Below, piece by piece: positions 22,501 through 35,600 of a stretch of DNA of 64,000 bases. The DNA lies in assembly GCF_008831285.2 (NCBI RefSeq), contig NC_045139.1, forward strand, positions 8,340,204 to 8,404,203. The letters run 5' to 3'. A program made the translations under genes and the position numbers. This DNA is from Nymphaea colorata (Eukaryota; Streptophyta; Magnoliopsida; Nymphaeales; Nymphaeaceae). Numbering within the stretch: position 1 is the first letter of the stretch; the number at the start of each line of letters is the position of its first letter. The notes below the pieces were generated by a model. It searched no databases and had not been told where the DNA came from. It saw nothing but the letters and a program-made list of their open reading frames with translations.

Positions 22501-25491
22501 CGGTGGCCTGTCAGAAACTGAAGCTTCAAATCTGTGCCTTGTCCAAGGAATCCTTTCCGCGTCGAGACAGCAACTTGGAAATTTGAAATTGGCGAAGAGA
22601 GAGAAAAAGAGAAAGAGAGGGAGAGAGTAAGAGAGGGTAGGGGGAGGAGATCGCAGGCGACTCGCACACCCCAACCCTGCAAGAATCCCCGATCTTCTTC
22701 CTCCTCCCGATCTTCTTCTTCCTTCTCCTTCTCCTCCACCACCCACCGCCCAAAACAGAGGGCAACGACCACGACAAGAAGAAAGAAGGCGAGAGAAAGG
22801 CTGAAATTGTCCGCTTGCTTTTCTTCTTTTGAGGAAATTCTGCGTCTCCCATGCGCCCTCAACCTTTTACGCCATTTCCAGCAGGCGGCAGATGCCAAAC
22901 ATCGGGTTGAAAAACACTTAAAGAACCGGATTCAGATCCAAATGTACTTACTGCCGAAAATGCTCAATCTCATCTTTTCCTTACTTAAAAAAAAAAAAAT
23001 ACTTACTAAAAATTATGGGAAACAAGTGATTCCTGCCTTGTTGCCCTTAATATTGAAAATTAACACATAAAAAATAAAAAATATCTGCCAAAAAGACAAA
23101 CGAGATCCATATCCAACTCAACAGATATTCATCACGCTCATAGCATTTTTTTTTTCAAAATAAAGAATAAGTTTTCTCTTTTTTATTAGTGCTTACACTT
23201 CCATTTTTTGTGATGTATTTAATTATTTATATGGCAACAGTGAAAAATATTTTGACTAGAACAGACTAAATCAATCTGTTGCTAAATGTCCTTATTAGTA
23301 GTGCCGTATATGGAACCTAGACTTTATGGTAATAAAATTTTCGATGGAACCAAATCTTCCCTAATAAATAGCAATATCATTAATAAAATAACAAAGTAAC
23401 TATTTTTGCTAATTCAAAAAATTTGTCTCCCTTCCGTTTTTGCCCCAGTGGAGTTCTTGAAAAGCCAGCTCAGTATCATAATGGTCCGGACACCCGCGGT
23501 TCCTACCTCCAGCCACTTCCATCAAACATGGTCCTACCGAAAATATGCTTTAAAACCGCGCCGTGTACTTTAAAAGAACAACCCTATGCTTCCACGCCCT
23601 TTGACGGTGAACCTACCGTTAGGCCTTCGAGTAATTGTTTGGTAACAGTAACATATTGTTTTTGTTTCACAAATCTTTCCTAAAAAATATATAAGATTTG
23701 TTAAAGTGTTTCATAACAGTTCTATTGTTTCATACATCTGCTGTTTCGTAAGTCATTCATAAAGTGTTTCTCGTGCCAAATGATTCCTAAGAAGCTATTT
23801 GATAACATTAACACATTATTACTGTTGCATTATGAATTTATCTTAAAATATTAAACATATATTATAATAATGACTTATAAATCTACCTTTTTTTTTTTTT
23901 GCAGGTTCAAGGGACGGACGGTAACATAAGGTTACTGTGTTTAAAACCGTTTAAGTGACTTCTTCCTATTAAACCGTCTATTTAGCATCCAACTATTGTG
24001 GAAGAACACACAACTAACGCTTTGCAGTTTAGAAAAAATAATAATAATAAAAGAAAGAAAAACTTCACCTTGAATCCTTCCAGTTCTTTTCATATATTTT
24101 TTTTAAAAAGGAAATTTCATGCACTCGAGAAAGGGTGGGAGGGGGCAAAGTGGGAATTTCCTTTTGACGTGTTTGTCCCGTTCTTCGCCGACCGCATACG
24201 CAAACGGCTTGTTCCTTGCTTGCCGTTGCGGTCACGACTCGCGAGAGGAGGACTACGCGTTCCGATCTCCCCATCTCTGGGGCGTGGACTACGCCACCCA
24301 ATTGCCTTCATCATTAATCTAAAATATTATATAACAATTACACACATAATAAATATATATAAATATATTTAGAGACATATTCTATCATCTTTTTATTATG
24401 CGTTGGCGTGGCATGTGTGGTGAGAAACGATGAAGCCAAACCAATTAATTATGTGATCCACACACTTCGTCCTTAAGCGAAAGAATATATATATATATAT
24501 ATATAATGAAATGAAAAAGAAAAAGAAAAAGAAAAAAAGGAGAAGGTGGTTGAAGCTTTTTATGAACCACCAAGTTCCACGTCCAACGTGCTCTTGGCCC
24601 ACCAACATTAAAATATTAATTTCAATTTAAAAAAGCTCACCAACTGATTATAATCTATCAATCAGCTTTTCATAAAGCACACTCAAGTTCTTGTAGTATG
24701 ACCAAAAAAGGCCATTGAGATTGTCCATAAAGTGTATAGCAGCTGCCTATTTCCCACCTAATCTAACTAGTTAAATGAAATTAGATGAAAAGATCAAAAC
24801 TTACGCATGTTCTTGTTATTGCATCCAAAGCTTGATGCAAATGAAGGCTTTAGTAGACTTTAGATTAAAGTTGGTCGTAAAAAAAAATTGTATTTTCTAA
24901 TTTTCCAGTTTCATCTGACAAAAAAAAGGCATATTCATGTGTATGATTCCTTTTTGGATCTTTTCATATTTGCTCAGATTCATCTGTAAAGAATATTAAT
25001 GTGTGATTTAACTCAGTATAAATTGCTTATAAAAAGATCAGAATGTCGACAGGGAAATGGGCAGTGTTCTAATTTGAGCAGTGGAACGCAGGATAGCTGT
25101 ATGTGCGTATATTCTTGGCAGCGGCATCTCCCTGGGCACTGCCAACTTCTTCATAAAGCAGAAAAAGTGAGCTTGATGCGTTACATATACAACATATTCC
25201 TGCTGGAATATATGCTTTAAGCAAAAGTTTTCCGGTGTTCATGGTTCCTTCATTTATGAATAAAATTTTCCATTTCTCAAGAAGCAAATTGGTAGGAAAG
25301 AATATATGTTCATGATAAAGTAACTGCGCAAGTTAGGAAGCTAAATTGGTTTAATTTCTTTCTAATCTAATGGAAAGGCTGTTGACGTAGAGTAGTGTGT
25401 AACCTTGCGTGAGCTTTAAGGTTGCTTTTGATCACCACAGACCTGAGATCCGCGAGCCTACCGCCCCCTTCACTCCGGCCTCAAATCCACT

Positions 25492-25605
25492 GACATTTCT
25501 ACTGAAAAAATCAGAGATGGCATCAAAATACCACCGACATTTCTACTGAAAAAATCAGAGATGGCATCAAAATACCACCGACATTTCGACTGAAAAAATC
25601 ATTAT
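25492..25605. repeat. Tandem repeat, 44-bp period, about 2.6 copies
   Basis: The unit 'gacatttctactgaaaaaa' followed by 'tcagagatggcatcaaaata' recurs at 25492, 25536 and 25580. The third copy is partial. Noncoding. Confidence 0.88.
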
Positions 25606-26739
25606 AACCAGAATTGGAAAAAGAAAAACTTTTTATCAGGAGAGTTGTTGCAGATACAGCCTGCAAGTTTTTTAGAAAAAAATAACCTGCAGGTCTAACT
25701 CTATTCCAACCGCATCTGCCTGAATACCACTCAGTGAAGCAGCAGGCCTAAGCTCAACACAGATGACTGTGTTCTACAAGCATGGTAGCCAAATCATCTG
25801 GACTATAATGTTCAACTTTATTCATGTGTTTCTTATGGGCATTTTCACAAACATAAGCTCTGCATATTCTATTCTCTTAGTTGAAACATAAAGATGCAAC
25901 AAGGCATTGGAAAAACTTAATTACAGAATGTGGCTCCTTTCCAAAAGAATGTAAACATTGTGAAGAACAGTAAAGACATGAGTTGTGCTGCCCAACGCGA
26001 GCCACATGTCATGTATTGGGTGGCGATCAGATCTCTGCTCCATTAAAATACGAGATCGCCAATGCAATTGCTGTTGCTGTCTGTGCTTGCCTCCGCAGTT
26101 TCTCGGCAGAGACAGAGAGAGAGAACCTGCCATGGCGAAGAGGAGAAGAGGCCGAGGCACCCGACTTTGCAGGAGAGACGGTAGAGCTGAGGCGGAGAAT
26201 ATGGGGCTCATGAGTTTTTCCAGAGGCTCAATGGTGATGACTGATGACAAAAGAACAGAGGACGGAGATGCCGCGTGGGAAGAAAATAGAGGTCATCGGG
26301 TGGAAAGCGAAGGAAAAAAAAACAGTTAAACGAAAAAAAATCGGTATAGTCACGCTTGAATAACTGATTGAACTTAAAAGAGAAGGCCATCGGAAATCAG
26401 ATTAGAGCATCACGACAGACTGAGTAGAAAAAAAGTACAAGAAATGAGTACTGTCCAGCAAATAAGTTGTTCATCATGTACAGACTGAGTATAAGATGAC
26501 AAAAAAAAAAAAAAAGCAGACATACAACCACATAACAATAAACACAATTTGGACTCTTTTTTTATTTTGTCTAAAACTTCTTCTGCAATGCTCCTCAATC
26601 TTCTTCGTCTTAGAATGTGTGTCTGCTGCTACAAAAGTAGGAAAAAAGTTGTGGATTGAACCTTTGTAACAGTATACTTGCGGCTGGCAACACTCTTGAC
26701 TATCGCAAATGCCCCGTGACTGCCTTGGCGTGTGGGCAG

Positions 26740-26905
26740 TTGCCCACACCAGCCTCCTAAATTTTCTTGATTTTTATACAGGCATCTTTATGTGTGCTGA
26801 TTTTTATACAGACATCTTTAAATATTTACTTTTATATATATATAGGTGTCCCTTCATATGAATACTTTTAAATGGGTGCTCCTACAACCAATGTTTTTGG
26901 CTCCG
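26740..26905. mobile_element. Degenerate non-autonomous DNA transposon fragment
   Basis: The segment ends in 'ttggctccgccact'; its reverse complement 'agtggcggagccaa' resembles the common CAGGGGCGGAGCCA end of plant hAT-like elements. It also contains 'gggcagttgcccacac' and a short internal duplication 'tgatttttatacag.catcttta'. The other end and the target duplication are not resolvable. A related fragment, also with 'ggggcggagccaag', lies at 47560-47760. Confidence 0.4.
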
Positions 26906-27139
26906 CCACTACTTCAAACACAACATAATACATTTGCTAGGGCTTCATCTTCGACGCGGTACAAAAAAGAACGAATTAGGCCCATGCAATGATAATGAAA
27001 AATCAATTCTGCAAATAGAGTCAACACAATATGATACAACTTACATATAACAATATATTAGGTAGTCACATGAAATACACTACTTTTATAATGAGTGAAC
27101 CATTTGATTTGAGTTGTCATGGATGTGCACAACTCATTT

Positions 27140-27700
27140 TTGCTTCTTCATTGAGTTGTTTGCGTCGTAACTTCATGTTGACCTACGAAAGAAGAAGATG
27201 ACACAGTCTCATTTGACCAACCCTCATCAACATCAAATTTCTCAGCATTAGGATTGTGTTCTAAAATGAAACCACGTAATACACAAATCGCTAGTTCTAA
27301 TACTACCCATCTCATATAAGTTAAAATTAGACACATGATAATGATGACCTCAATAAGGAGTTAATGAGCCAAAAACATCTGGATAACCACCATCGATAAG
27401 ATAATATTTTCCTACATATTATATCATCAATACATTATTTACATATTTTTGTAAATCATCACACATAAACTAAATTTATTTCACTTCTAAGTATGACGAA
27501 GGGATCAATCTGGTGATGAAATGCACTGTATAGTACCCTGGAATCATTTGCACTTCCTTGCCATCCAATCAGTACATAATGAAATCACATGTTATCACAT
27601 TATGTGAAAGAAATCATTTTCGATCACGGTAGCTTGCTTGTTCTGTTGATGGTACCCACACTGGAATATGCCATTAATGGAGCCTAAACAGTCCTACTCT
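27140..27700 (-). pseudogene. PIF/Harbinger-type transposase remnant
   Basis: On the minus strand, broken reading frames in the right order match plant PIF/Harbinger DDE transposases. First comes a SINGI segment (the family has a catalytic Asp in I-D-GTHI), then YVLIGWQGSANDSRVL around 27500-27580 with the second Asp context, then KYYLIDGGYPDVFG followed by a GHHYH stretch near 27340-27420. The C-terminal part lies at 27148-27336 and includes ILEHNPNAEKFDVDEG. Stops and frameshifts separate the blocks and the first catalytic Asp is replaced, so the copy is dead. The family assignment rests on motif order. Terminal inverted repeats were not found. Confidence 0.65.
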
Positions 27701-29047
27701 CATTTGGAATCCAGGCACTAACTCTTTGCTGCCAACGTCGGAGTATGCACTTCAAATGGTTTGTGGTTTTCTGTATTGTTTTTTTTTTTCCAACTAAGCA
27801 ATTTCTTTCACTTACTTTTCTTAGTTCACTTACTTTCCCTCTCAAGTTTCAATTTAGATGTTGGTGCATTGTGTGTCTGCGTGTTGAAAGGGAGAGGGGG
27901 AAGAGAAAGAGAAAGAGAAGTCTGACTACTACTAAAAATTGACAGATTCATGGAGAGGCACATGCTGCAGAATGACTTGAAATTTGTATACTAAGGTTGC
28001 GCTTGATAGTCTTAGATCTTAGCTTCGATGCTGCATTAAAAGGTGTGCTTTAGAAGATCCTTAGTTTAAAACAATAGTTCATAAACACTCATGTGGAGTG
28101 ACATTTTAAAGAACTATCAGTTGTGCTCCATCCCTTTTTCTTTCTTCATTTTTTTTTTAAGAAAAGTTAGTTTAAAAGTTTTAGCTTATAGTAGCTTGAT
28201 CAATTTTTGCTCTTTAACAGTCATCTATCTTGGTGTTCTTGGAGAAGGAAACAGCGTCCATGCAGAGCATAATGAAGCACCTTATCGACCACGCAATGCT
28301 ACTGCTGATTGTTCTCTCCCTCTTGTTCATTAGTGGAGCACCTTTGAGTTTCTTGGCCCAATGCTAATAGGTGGAAAAGTTATTATAATGGTAAGAAAAG
28401 GCAAGTAATTTGGTTAAGATGGTAAGTGGGGAGATTTTTCGAGGTGAGGTTTCATCTGGCGAATGTGAAAAATTTTGAATATGACACTGCCAATAGAATT
28501 GATCCTTTCATACATTTGCTCAAGAAATTACTTTTCAACCGTTACATCCTATTGAAACTAATTTCCTATGGAGGCAAGGCAGTTGCCAGCAGAGATGCAC
28601 CCGCTTTGAACAAGACTGCAATCGAGCTCTCTAGGCAGTGCATGGATATCTTATTGGTAAACAAAAAGAAACTTTGGCAAACCACCTCTGCAACATCCAC
28701 GGTTACGCCATCGCAAATGTATCAAATAAAATCCGGTGGACGGTTCACAGACAGACATGAAGACAGGCAAAAGACGACAATTGTGAATTATTCAAGTAAA
28801 TGCAGTGACTTGCAGAAATGGGCATTCTACAGTCAATTGACACACACACAATGCAATAGGCGAGCCTGACCATAAACAATTCACAAAAAGAGCTTCAACT
28901 TTCATACAATTTCCACAGTAATTCGTCCAAGCCACTCTCCTTTCCGTGAAAAAGCACGTCGCAAGATCAGTAAAACGGATCAGATAATACCCAGACAGGG
29001 AAGTTCAAAAACCTTTCAAAATCATTCCAGAGTTACCACACCACCAA

Positions 29048-29086
<39 letters not shown>

Positions 29087-29626
29087 AGGGAGGAATAGGT
29101 TGGGACAAACATCACGTTCACTTTAACCACGTACAAGCATCCCTCAACCCAAATCAACACTCATCACCATGCCATCAGAATGTAGCACCCCTGGATGGAA
29201 ATACCTCTGGAGATTGTGGATTTGTTCAAAATCTGCAGGCACAAAAGTTCAGAGAATGACCAAAGAAGGAATCATGCGACTGATTACCATTTACCAACCA
29301 AATAATCACAGAGCCTGAGGAAACAGCGCACAAATTAAAGATCTCGAATAACCAATAAGAGTACATCTCAGTTTGTACATATAAATTCCTCGGTATTAAA
29401 CAACAAGAGAGGAAATAAATGAAGAATGAGACAAGAACAACACGACGCTGCTTGCCTTGACATGAAAAATGCAATTATACACTGCATCAAGTTACAATAA
29501 AATTATGAGAGGTCTATCCACAGCCTGCATCTCTGTCACTTTTCAGTGCAGAAATATTAAAAAGGAATGGAAACAAAACAAGTTATTTGTGTTTGAAGGC
29601 CTAATAAACTTACAGCAGTTTCTGCA
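27701..29626. other. Spacer and probable eIF4B 3'-UTR
   Basis: The eIF4B stop is at 29627, so the minus-strand 3'-UTR lies below it. A GTAAGT sequence 13 nt past the stop (minus strand) suggests a 3'-UTR intron, with further 3'-UTR possibly near 28900-29460. A (GA)n tract lies at 29049-29083. At 28260-28367 (+) there is a 35-codon frame with a hydrophobic core (MLLLIVLSLLFI); it has no family match. A 28.4-28.9 kb frame lacks an ATG and is unrecognised. Nothing else was supported. Confidence 0.4.
28260..28367 (+). other. Small hydrophobic ORF of unknown meaning
   Basis: ATG at 28260 to TAA at 28365-28367 encodes 35 aa. A short polar start is followed by a strongly hydrophobic stretch (MLLLIVLSLLFI) like a signal peptide or membrane helix. 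It follows a splice-acceptor-like 'tctttaacag' at 28211-28220, so it could be an exon or a gene relic. I do not recognise it; a chance frame is the likeliest explanation. Confidence 0.15.
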
Positions 29627-32600
29627 TCACCATCTTTCCTTGGACTTCAACCTACAAAGGAAAGAAAAGAAACAAATGTAATAGTTTTCGATGGACATTT
29701 CACTTTCAACAGTATGCAAATGTGCAATTGTATTCATGATCACTTCAATCTTCAGTCTTTATTCTCTGAGAAACTGCAAATCCAGTGCCTAACTACAATG
29801 TTGTAAAAGGCGTATTGTAACATGTATCGGTAAGGCCGTCCTATACACTGTACCATAACGTAGCGTAACGTATCGTAAATTAAATTTTTAATTCATAAAA
29901 GTTTTAAAAAATTAAAAAATAGAGAAAAATTCGGTAAAATTAGGAAAAACAAAAAAGAAATTGAAAACAATGTGTTCTATATAAAAAAACTCACCACATC
30001 ATTCATAAGCCATAATATAGTAACAACACGTTTAGAAATGACACATAAGAAATTCATAATAACACAATAAACATCCATCACAACTTTAAAGTTTAAACTT
30101 TTAAAGTGTTTTAGATTACATTACAAGTTTACAACAAATAATATATTATGATTATCATCAATCAAGGTCCCATCATCCGCAGGGGCCATGAGTAAACCTT
30201 CTTATCCACAAGCGAGTTCTCCTCTAAATCGACGATTTATCACATAAATGGGTGATTTTGTAAAAAAAAAACTGGTCAAACTTTCCCCTCTCACAATTTT
30301 TAAACATGTTTAGAAAGAGGGAGAGAGAGGTTCTTTTGTAAAAAACCACAAAAAAAAAATCATTTTGTCCATGTATCATACGATACGGAAGTGTATCGGG
30401 TGTATCGTACGATACGGCCCCCATATCGCACGATACAGCCGATACGCCTACGATATACAAATGTATTGTGGCCCGTATCGTGCGATACGGATATCACTGC
30501 TGAACTGTTAATACAGAAAGCAGGTGAAAGAACCAAAACACCGTCCATCTTTCTACTGCTCGGCATACTCAACCTTTGAAAATTGAAACTATAGCCCAGA
30601 AAGCATCTAAGAGCATCTATACCTGTTATTTAAGCTCCAAACCTCTATGTTAGAGGAGCAGATTAAAAGTTAAGGACTTGTAGTAAAACTTTTTCAACAA
30701 CAAGCTTCTTGTCATGGTGGGGGAGGAGAGGAGTACGAGGTGGACATTAAGGTTGAAGGCATACAAGAGTTAAACTTGTCAAACAAGAAGCTTCTTGACA
30801 AACTTCCTCAAGGGGAAAAAAATGAAGAAAAAAGAAAAGGCTCCTTAGAAGTACTGCTGCGTTAGCTGATTACCTATCTGCATCCCGGTTGACAGGAAAA
30901 CCCCTCTCCTTAGTACCACGGAACCCTCTCCCATTGTCGGTTCTACTCCACACATCTGGTGCACCGCCACGAGAATGAGGTCTTTCAGCAAATTCCATAC
31001 TTCTTGAATCCTCTGATGCACCAGACTGGGAAGATGGGCGCTCCAAGTACCCAACACCAGTCCTACTTGCACCAGAACCTGGCCTGTCATTCCCTCTCTG
31101 ACCAAACCGAACCTTATCATCCAACTCCCGTACTAATAATTCCAGCTCAGTTTCCTTCTTTACTACCAAATCTTGAAGTGTTTGTAGTCTGCCTGAATCT
31201 TGGTCAGATTCCCCATTCAACTGTACATGGGCATCCGTTGATAGCTTTCCCTTCAGCTGATTTATCTCATTTCTTAGTATCTTTTCCTCCATCGTCTCTG
31301 GTCTGAGTATGTGCACCACAACAGAGAAAAATAGAAGTTATAAACACGTGGGAGTGATTTTTGGCAAGGTAATATAGTGTCAAGTAATTTAGATACAGAG
31401 ATTAGGCAATCCAAATAACAAAGTTACATGCTACATAGACAGAACCACTCTCACAAAGAATGCACCACCCAGTCCACAGTCCGGAGTACAACTTTTTCAT
31501 GCTGATATGAGGTTCTTTGAGAATAAATAAAGATGCATCACAGTGTAAGTGCAGGCACCATGCAATGAACAGGCAGAGTACAAAACTGTCTCCATAGTCA
31601 AAAAGTAAAAGCAAAAACATGCAAAGGAAGACGATGTTATGTTGGCCTTAATATATGGCATTCACCATATATTTTATCCCACCAACCATCAGGCTGAAGT
31701 CAGGGCATGGTTAATTGGTTACTCAGGCTGGACAGACTGTCTAAACCATAGCAGGTTACATGATTGACTGTCCGTGACAGCAACGTTCTTAAAGGTTCTT
31801 TCCATTCCCTCAAAGGTTGCAACATGTTGTCCATGACGAGTTGACACCTTGTCATCTATGATACATGGGTACGCCAGTAAAGGTGAAGTACCCGTCCGGT
31901 ACCGCTACGACACCGGTACCGGTACGGGCTTAGGTACGCCGATGGTGCTGCTACGGTCAACGCACCGAAGGCCGTATCCATCCATTTTTGGACACGATCA
32001 AATTTGACCGAGTCCAAATCCGTCCGTTTTTATTTTTAACGATTATTTGATTTTAACTTTTAAAACCCATTTTAACGTTAAACAAAAAGAAACGAAACCC
32101 TTAAAACTTAAAGTTTTCGTTCGTCTGTTCTTACCACTCACCGAGCGACGGCAGCGGCGACTGCGACTGGCGACAGCAAACGGTAGGAGGCGACTGTCAC
32201 GGTATTCTTTTTTCCTTTTTTCATTTTTCTTTTCATTTTCATCGGCTCCACCCCTGCCTTCGCCGTCGGCGAAGACCGCCGACGCCGAGGACGGCCACCC
32301 CTGTTCTATTTTCTGTGCTCACAGTGTTCTGCTTGTTTCTTTCCTTCTGTTTTTTTCAATAACAGTTGTTTTCCTGTCTCCAGCCAGTCTTCCTCTCCTG
32401 TTGCTCGAAACTCTCACACGGAAGTCGTCTCTCTCGCCGCCTCACTCTCCTGCACACTCGCCGTCTCCCTCTCCTACTGCTCGAAACCCTCACACTGAAG
32501 TCGCCTCTCTCACCTTTCGATCGACCTTCTCTGTCTCTGTGTCTCCCTGTTTCCTTATGCAATACGTGTCATGCCTCTTTTGTTTTCTCCTGCCAATTTT

Positions 32601-35600
32601 AGAATTGTAAAGCTCAACCAGAGCCTACTCTTTTGTCTCTGTCATTGCGTGCTTCTTTCTTCTATCATCTTTGTTGTCTCATTTTTAAGAATACACATTT
32701 TTGTATCTGAATTTCTTCTCTGAGCTTGAAGATGACATTATGCAAAATACAATAGAATAATGCTAGTTCTTTAAATTTTGAATGTTTTGATACAATTTTT
32801 GTGTGTGGATTTCTTGTATGCTCTTGAAGGCATAATCTTCAAAGTATGGCAATTGGCAGCATACAATTGGTTATTTTGTTTGAAATTTTTTGACATATAT
32901 ATGTATATGTGCATGTGTGTGTACGGCCGTACCCAAGTTTTTTAAAAATGATATGTACCTATACCAGCACCGGCACTCGTACCCGTACCTATGTGACATA
33001 GCTTGTCATAGACAAGGCGTCTCCATCCACATCCCTCCAACACACCCTGAGAGAACCATCGTACTTTCCATGTCACATCTAAATGAGTCATGGTGGCTCC
33101 AACAACCTTTCTAATCAATAAAAAAAGTGACTAGAGAGTTTCGACTCTCGTAGAAGATCAATATAATTCTAAAATTTTTGAATAAGGTAGAATAGAATCC
33201 ACATAATAATCTCTTTTTTTTTCACATGGCACAGAGACTGGAATTCATATTTATCATCATGTAGCAAGCTCCATTGTCAAATCAAACCTATAGGCAACAA
33301 CATCTAGGCTCTAGCATATGCAATTTTTTATGCAACACAGAAGCAAATGACGTGACCGGTAAGTGGTAACTGGTATCTGGTTACAAACAAACAGAAAGAA
33401 CAGACATGCAATCTATCTCGTCGGCTAAAACAAATAGGCTGAGAAAAAAACACAAGGTAATTAACACTAAATGACCAAAAACCCAAAAATATATTTCATC
33501 ATAATAGACTGCTTAAGGGTCTCTCTTGCTCAGCTCCATATTTATCATTTATTATGCCGAAATTTACTTCCAAATGACTACCAAATTTATGCAGAAATGT
33601 TTCACACTTCCGTTGGGTGTAACTTCTCTTGAACAACTGATTTCAAGTCTTAGCCACTACAGTATTAAATAACTGGACTACGTATCCTTTGCCATGAGGA
33701 TGCACTGATGGAGGACTTTCTGTGGGCAGAGTACCCGATTTTCAGGCTCTGAGACAACCAAAACAAGGTGTGGCAAACATGCACCACTTGGATTGACATG
33801 TTGTTAGCGCTGCTCTTGCTAACTCCTGTTTATGCACTCATCCAGACGAGAGACAGAGCCCATCTTTGTCTTAATGACTCAAATTCTTCATTAGCCTTTT
33901 AGGGTTAACTTCCCTTACAATATATATGAGTGTCATGGGCTGGGTTTATTCCATAACTGGACTGTCCACCCGACCCGACTACAGGCCAACTAACTCACTG
34001 GTCATAAGTCATAACTAAGGACCCAAAACACAAAATGACTGACGACTGAAACTGAGAAATGCATGACAGGCTCCCCACACAAACCCTATTGATACTGTGC
34101 CTAACAACTATATCCCCCCAACAAAGCACCTTGTCCTCAAGGTGATAACTCTGGAAATCGGCCCTGAATGTCCTCCGCTGGTTTCCAAGTGGCAGGTAGA
34201 TCGTCATAGCTTGACCATTCGATTAGCTATTCTATCCCCTTTTTCCCATCTACTGTGTGAGTGCTGCGTGTTCCTAATTTTCTGCAGGGAACAAATGCGG
34301 AGTCTCCTCTACTGCTGGTGCCTGAGCTATTTCTTCTTATGTGGGCGCCTTGTAACATGGCATGAATTTGGAGACATGGAAGACTGGATGTATGAGGCTT
34401 CCTTCGGGTAACTTCAGTTCGTAAGCTAGTGAACCAACTCTTTTCTTGATCTAACAAGGGCCCACAAATCGTGGAGACAACTTGTGCCCTTTCTTCTTCC
34501 CCAAAGGGTTCAGTCCATTGGGTGGTTTGCGAAGGTATACCCACTCGCCTTCCTTGAACTCCTGGTCCCGATGCTTCTTGTTGTACTGAATTACCATTCG
34601 GTTTCGGGCTGTGGCTAAATGCTGCTTGAGGTCTGCCAGCACTGCATCTGTGCAATGGAGCTGGGTGTCCACCACTTATTCCCTAGCAGTGCCCGGCTGG
34701 TACGTACGTAAAGTCGGGAGGGGTCTGCATACACAGCCTCAAAAGGAGAAATATCTACAGGGTAGTGTCATCCTGTGTAATACGCAAATTCGGCCCGTGA
34801 AAGGTAGGCAGCCCAAAATTTTGTTAACTATTTCAGTCTGACCATCTGACTGTGGATGGTAGGCCATGCTCATTTGCAGTTTTGTCCCTTGTAGTTGGAA
34901 ATACTCTTTTCAAAATGTACTCAAGAAAAGAGAGTCTCTATCACTCACAACGGAGTGTGGCATGCCATGTATCCTCCCTACTAAGTCTTGGAATGCCTGT
35001 GCAACTGATTTGGCTGTAAAAGGGTGAGTCAGCACTATGAAATGCACATATTTGGATAGTCGGATGACCACCACCAAGACCACTGACTAAACCCTGTAAT
35101 TAGGAAGACCTTCAATGAAATCCATTCAAATGTCTTCCCAGATTTGATTTAGAATGGGTAACGGCTGCAGCAGTCTTGCAGGCTTCCTGTCGTGTTTGTT
35201 TCACTGGCAGACTTCACACCTTTGGATATAGTCCTTGATAGTTTGTATCATCCCTGGCCAGTAGAACGTGGCCCAGGTATGCCTGTACATTTTTTTCCAG
35301 TCCTTCATGGCCAGCAGCCTTAGAATTGTGGAAATGATCCATGAGCAGCTGTGGCAGATCCGTTTCTGGTGGAATGTAGACATGCCCTTGATAATATATG
35401 CATGGATCTCGCCATTCATACCCATAACATTTCTGTGAATTGCTATGGAGTCTCTTCCTGACCTGCTGTGCTGAATCTGCGGTGTGATGGGCCACTTGAT
35501 CTGATCCCACAGACTGAGATGGGCTTCGGTGATAGTGGTTAGGAATCCTCCCTTCTGATTGCAGGTACGCGACAACCCATCAGCTGCTATTTTTTCCCTA

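Larger units (their letters stand above)
19236..22900 (-). promoter_or_regulatory. Probable leader intron and promoter region of the TPR-PB1 gene
   Basis: There is no coding gene here. A splice-acceptor-like 'cttactctag' on the minus strand just above the TPR-PB1 ATG suggests a leader intron. C/T-rich sequence on the minus strand at about 22500-22900, including a (CT)n tract (GA on plus at 22466-22496), looks like a plant 5'-UTR or first exon. If so the leader intron is about 3 kb and contains the duplications at 20058-20327 and 21477-21640. On the plus strand 22220-22370 is also very CT-rich. The start site and donor are not resolved. Confidence 0.35.
22901..27130. other. Intergenic region with transposon remnants
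   Basis: No intact gene recognised. About 23630-23880 carries the dispersed motif set 'gtttcata', 'gataacatt' and 'gtttcataacag', also found near 1700-1810, 44150-44300 and 50245-50590. A G/C-richer patch lies at 24119-24300 without recognisable coding content. A 44-bp tandem repeat lies at 25492-25605. A degenerate transposon end lies at 26740-26905. Confidence 0.4.

Noticed and set aside
22453-23070. Several overlapping Arg/Ser/Glu-rich frames on both strands
   Set aside because: They come from GA/CT-rich simple sequence that looks like a 5'-UTR or promoter; no domain is recognisable.
28426-28869. 147-codon frame
   Set aside because: Opens at a GTG without an in-frame upstream ATG, matches no family I know, and has no splice or promoter context.
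32047-32610. 187-codon frame inside the hAT-like element
   Set aside because: Composition is C/T-rich low complexity, similar to a gene leader; no transposase or other protein motif. Not called as a gene.
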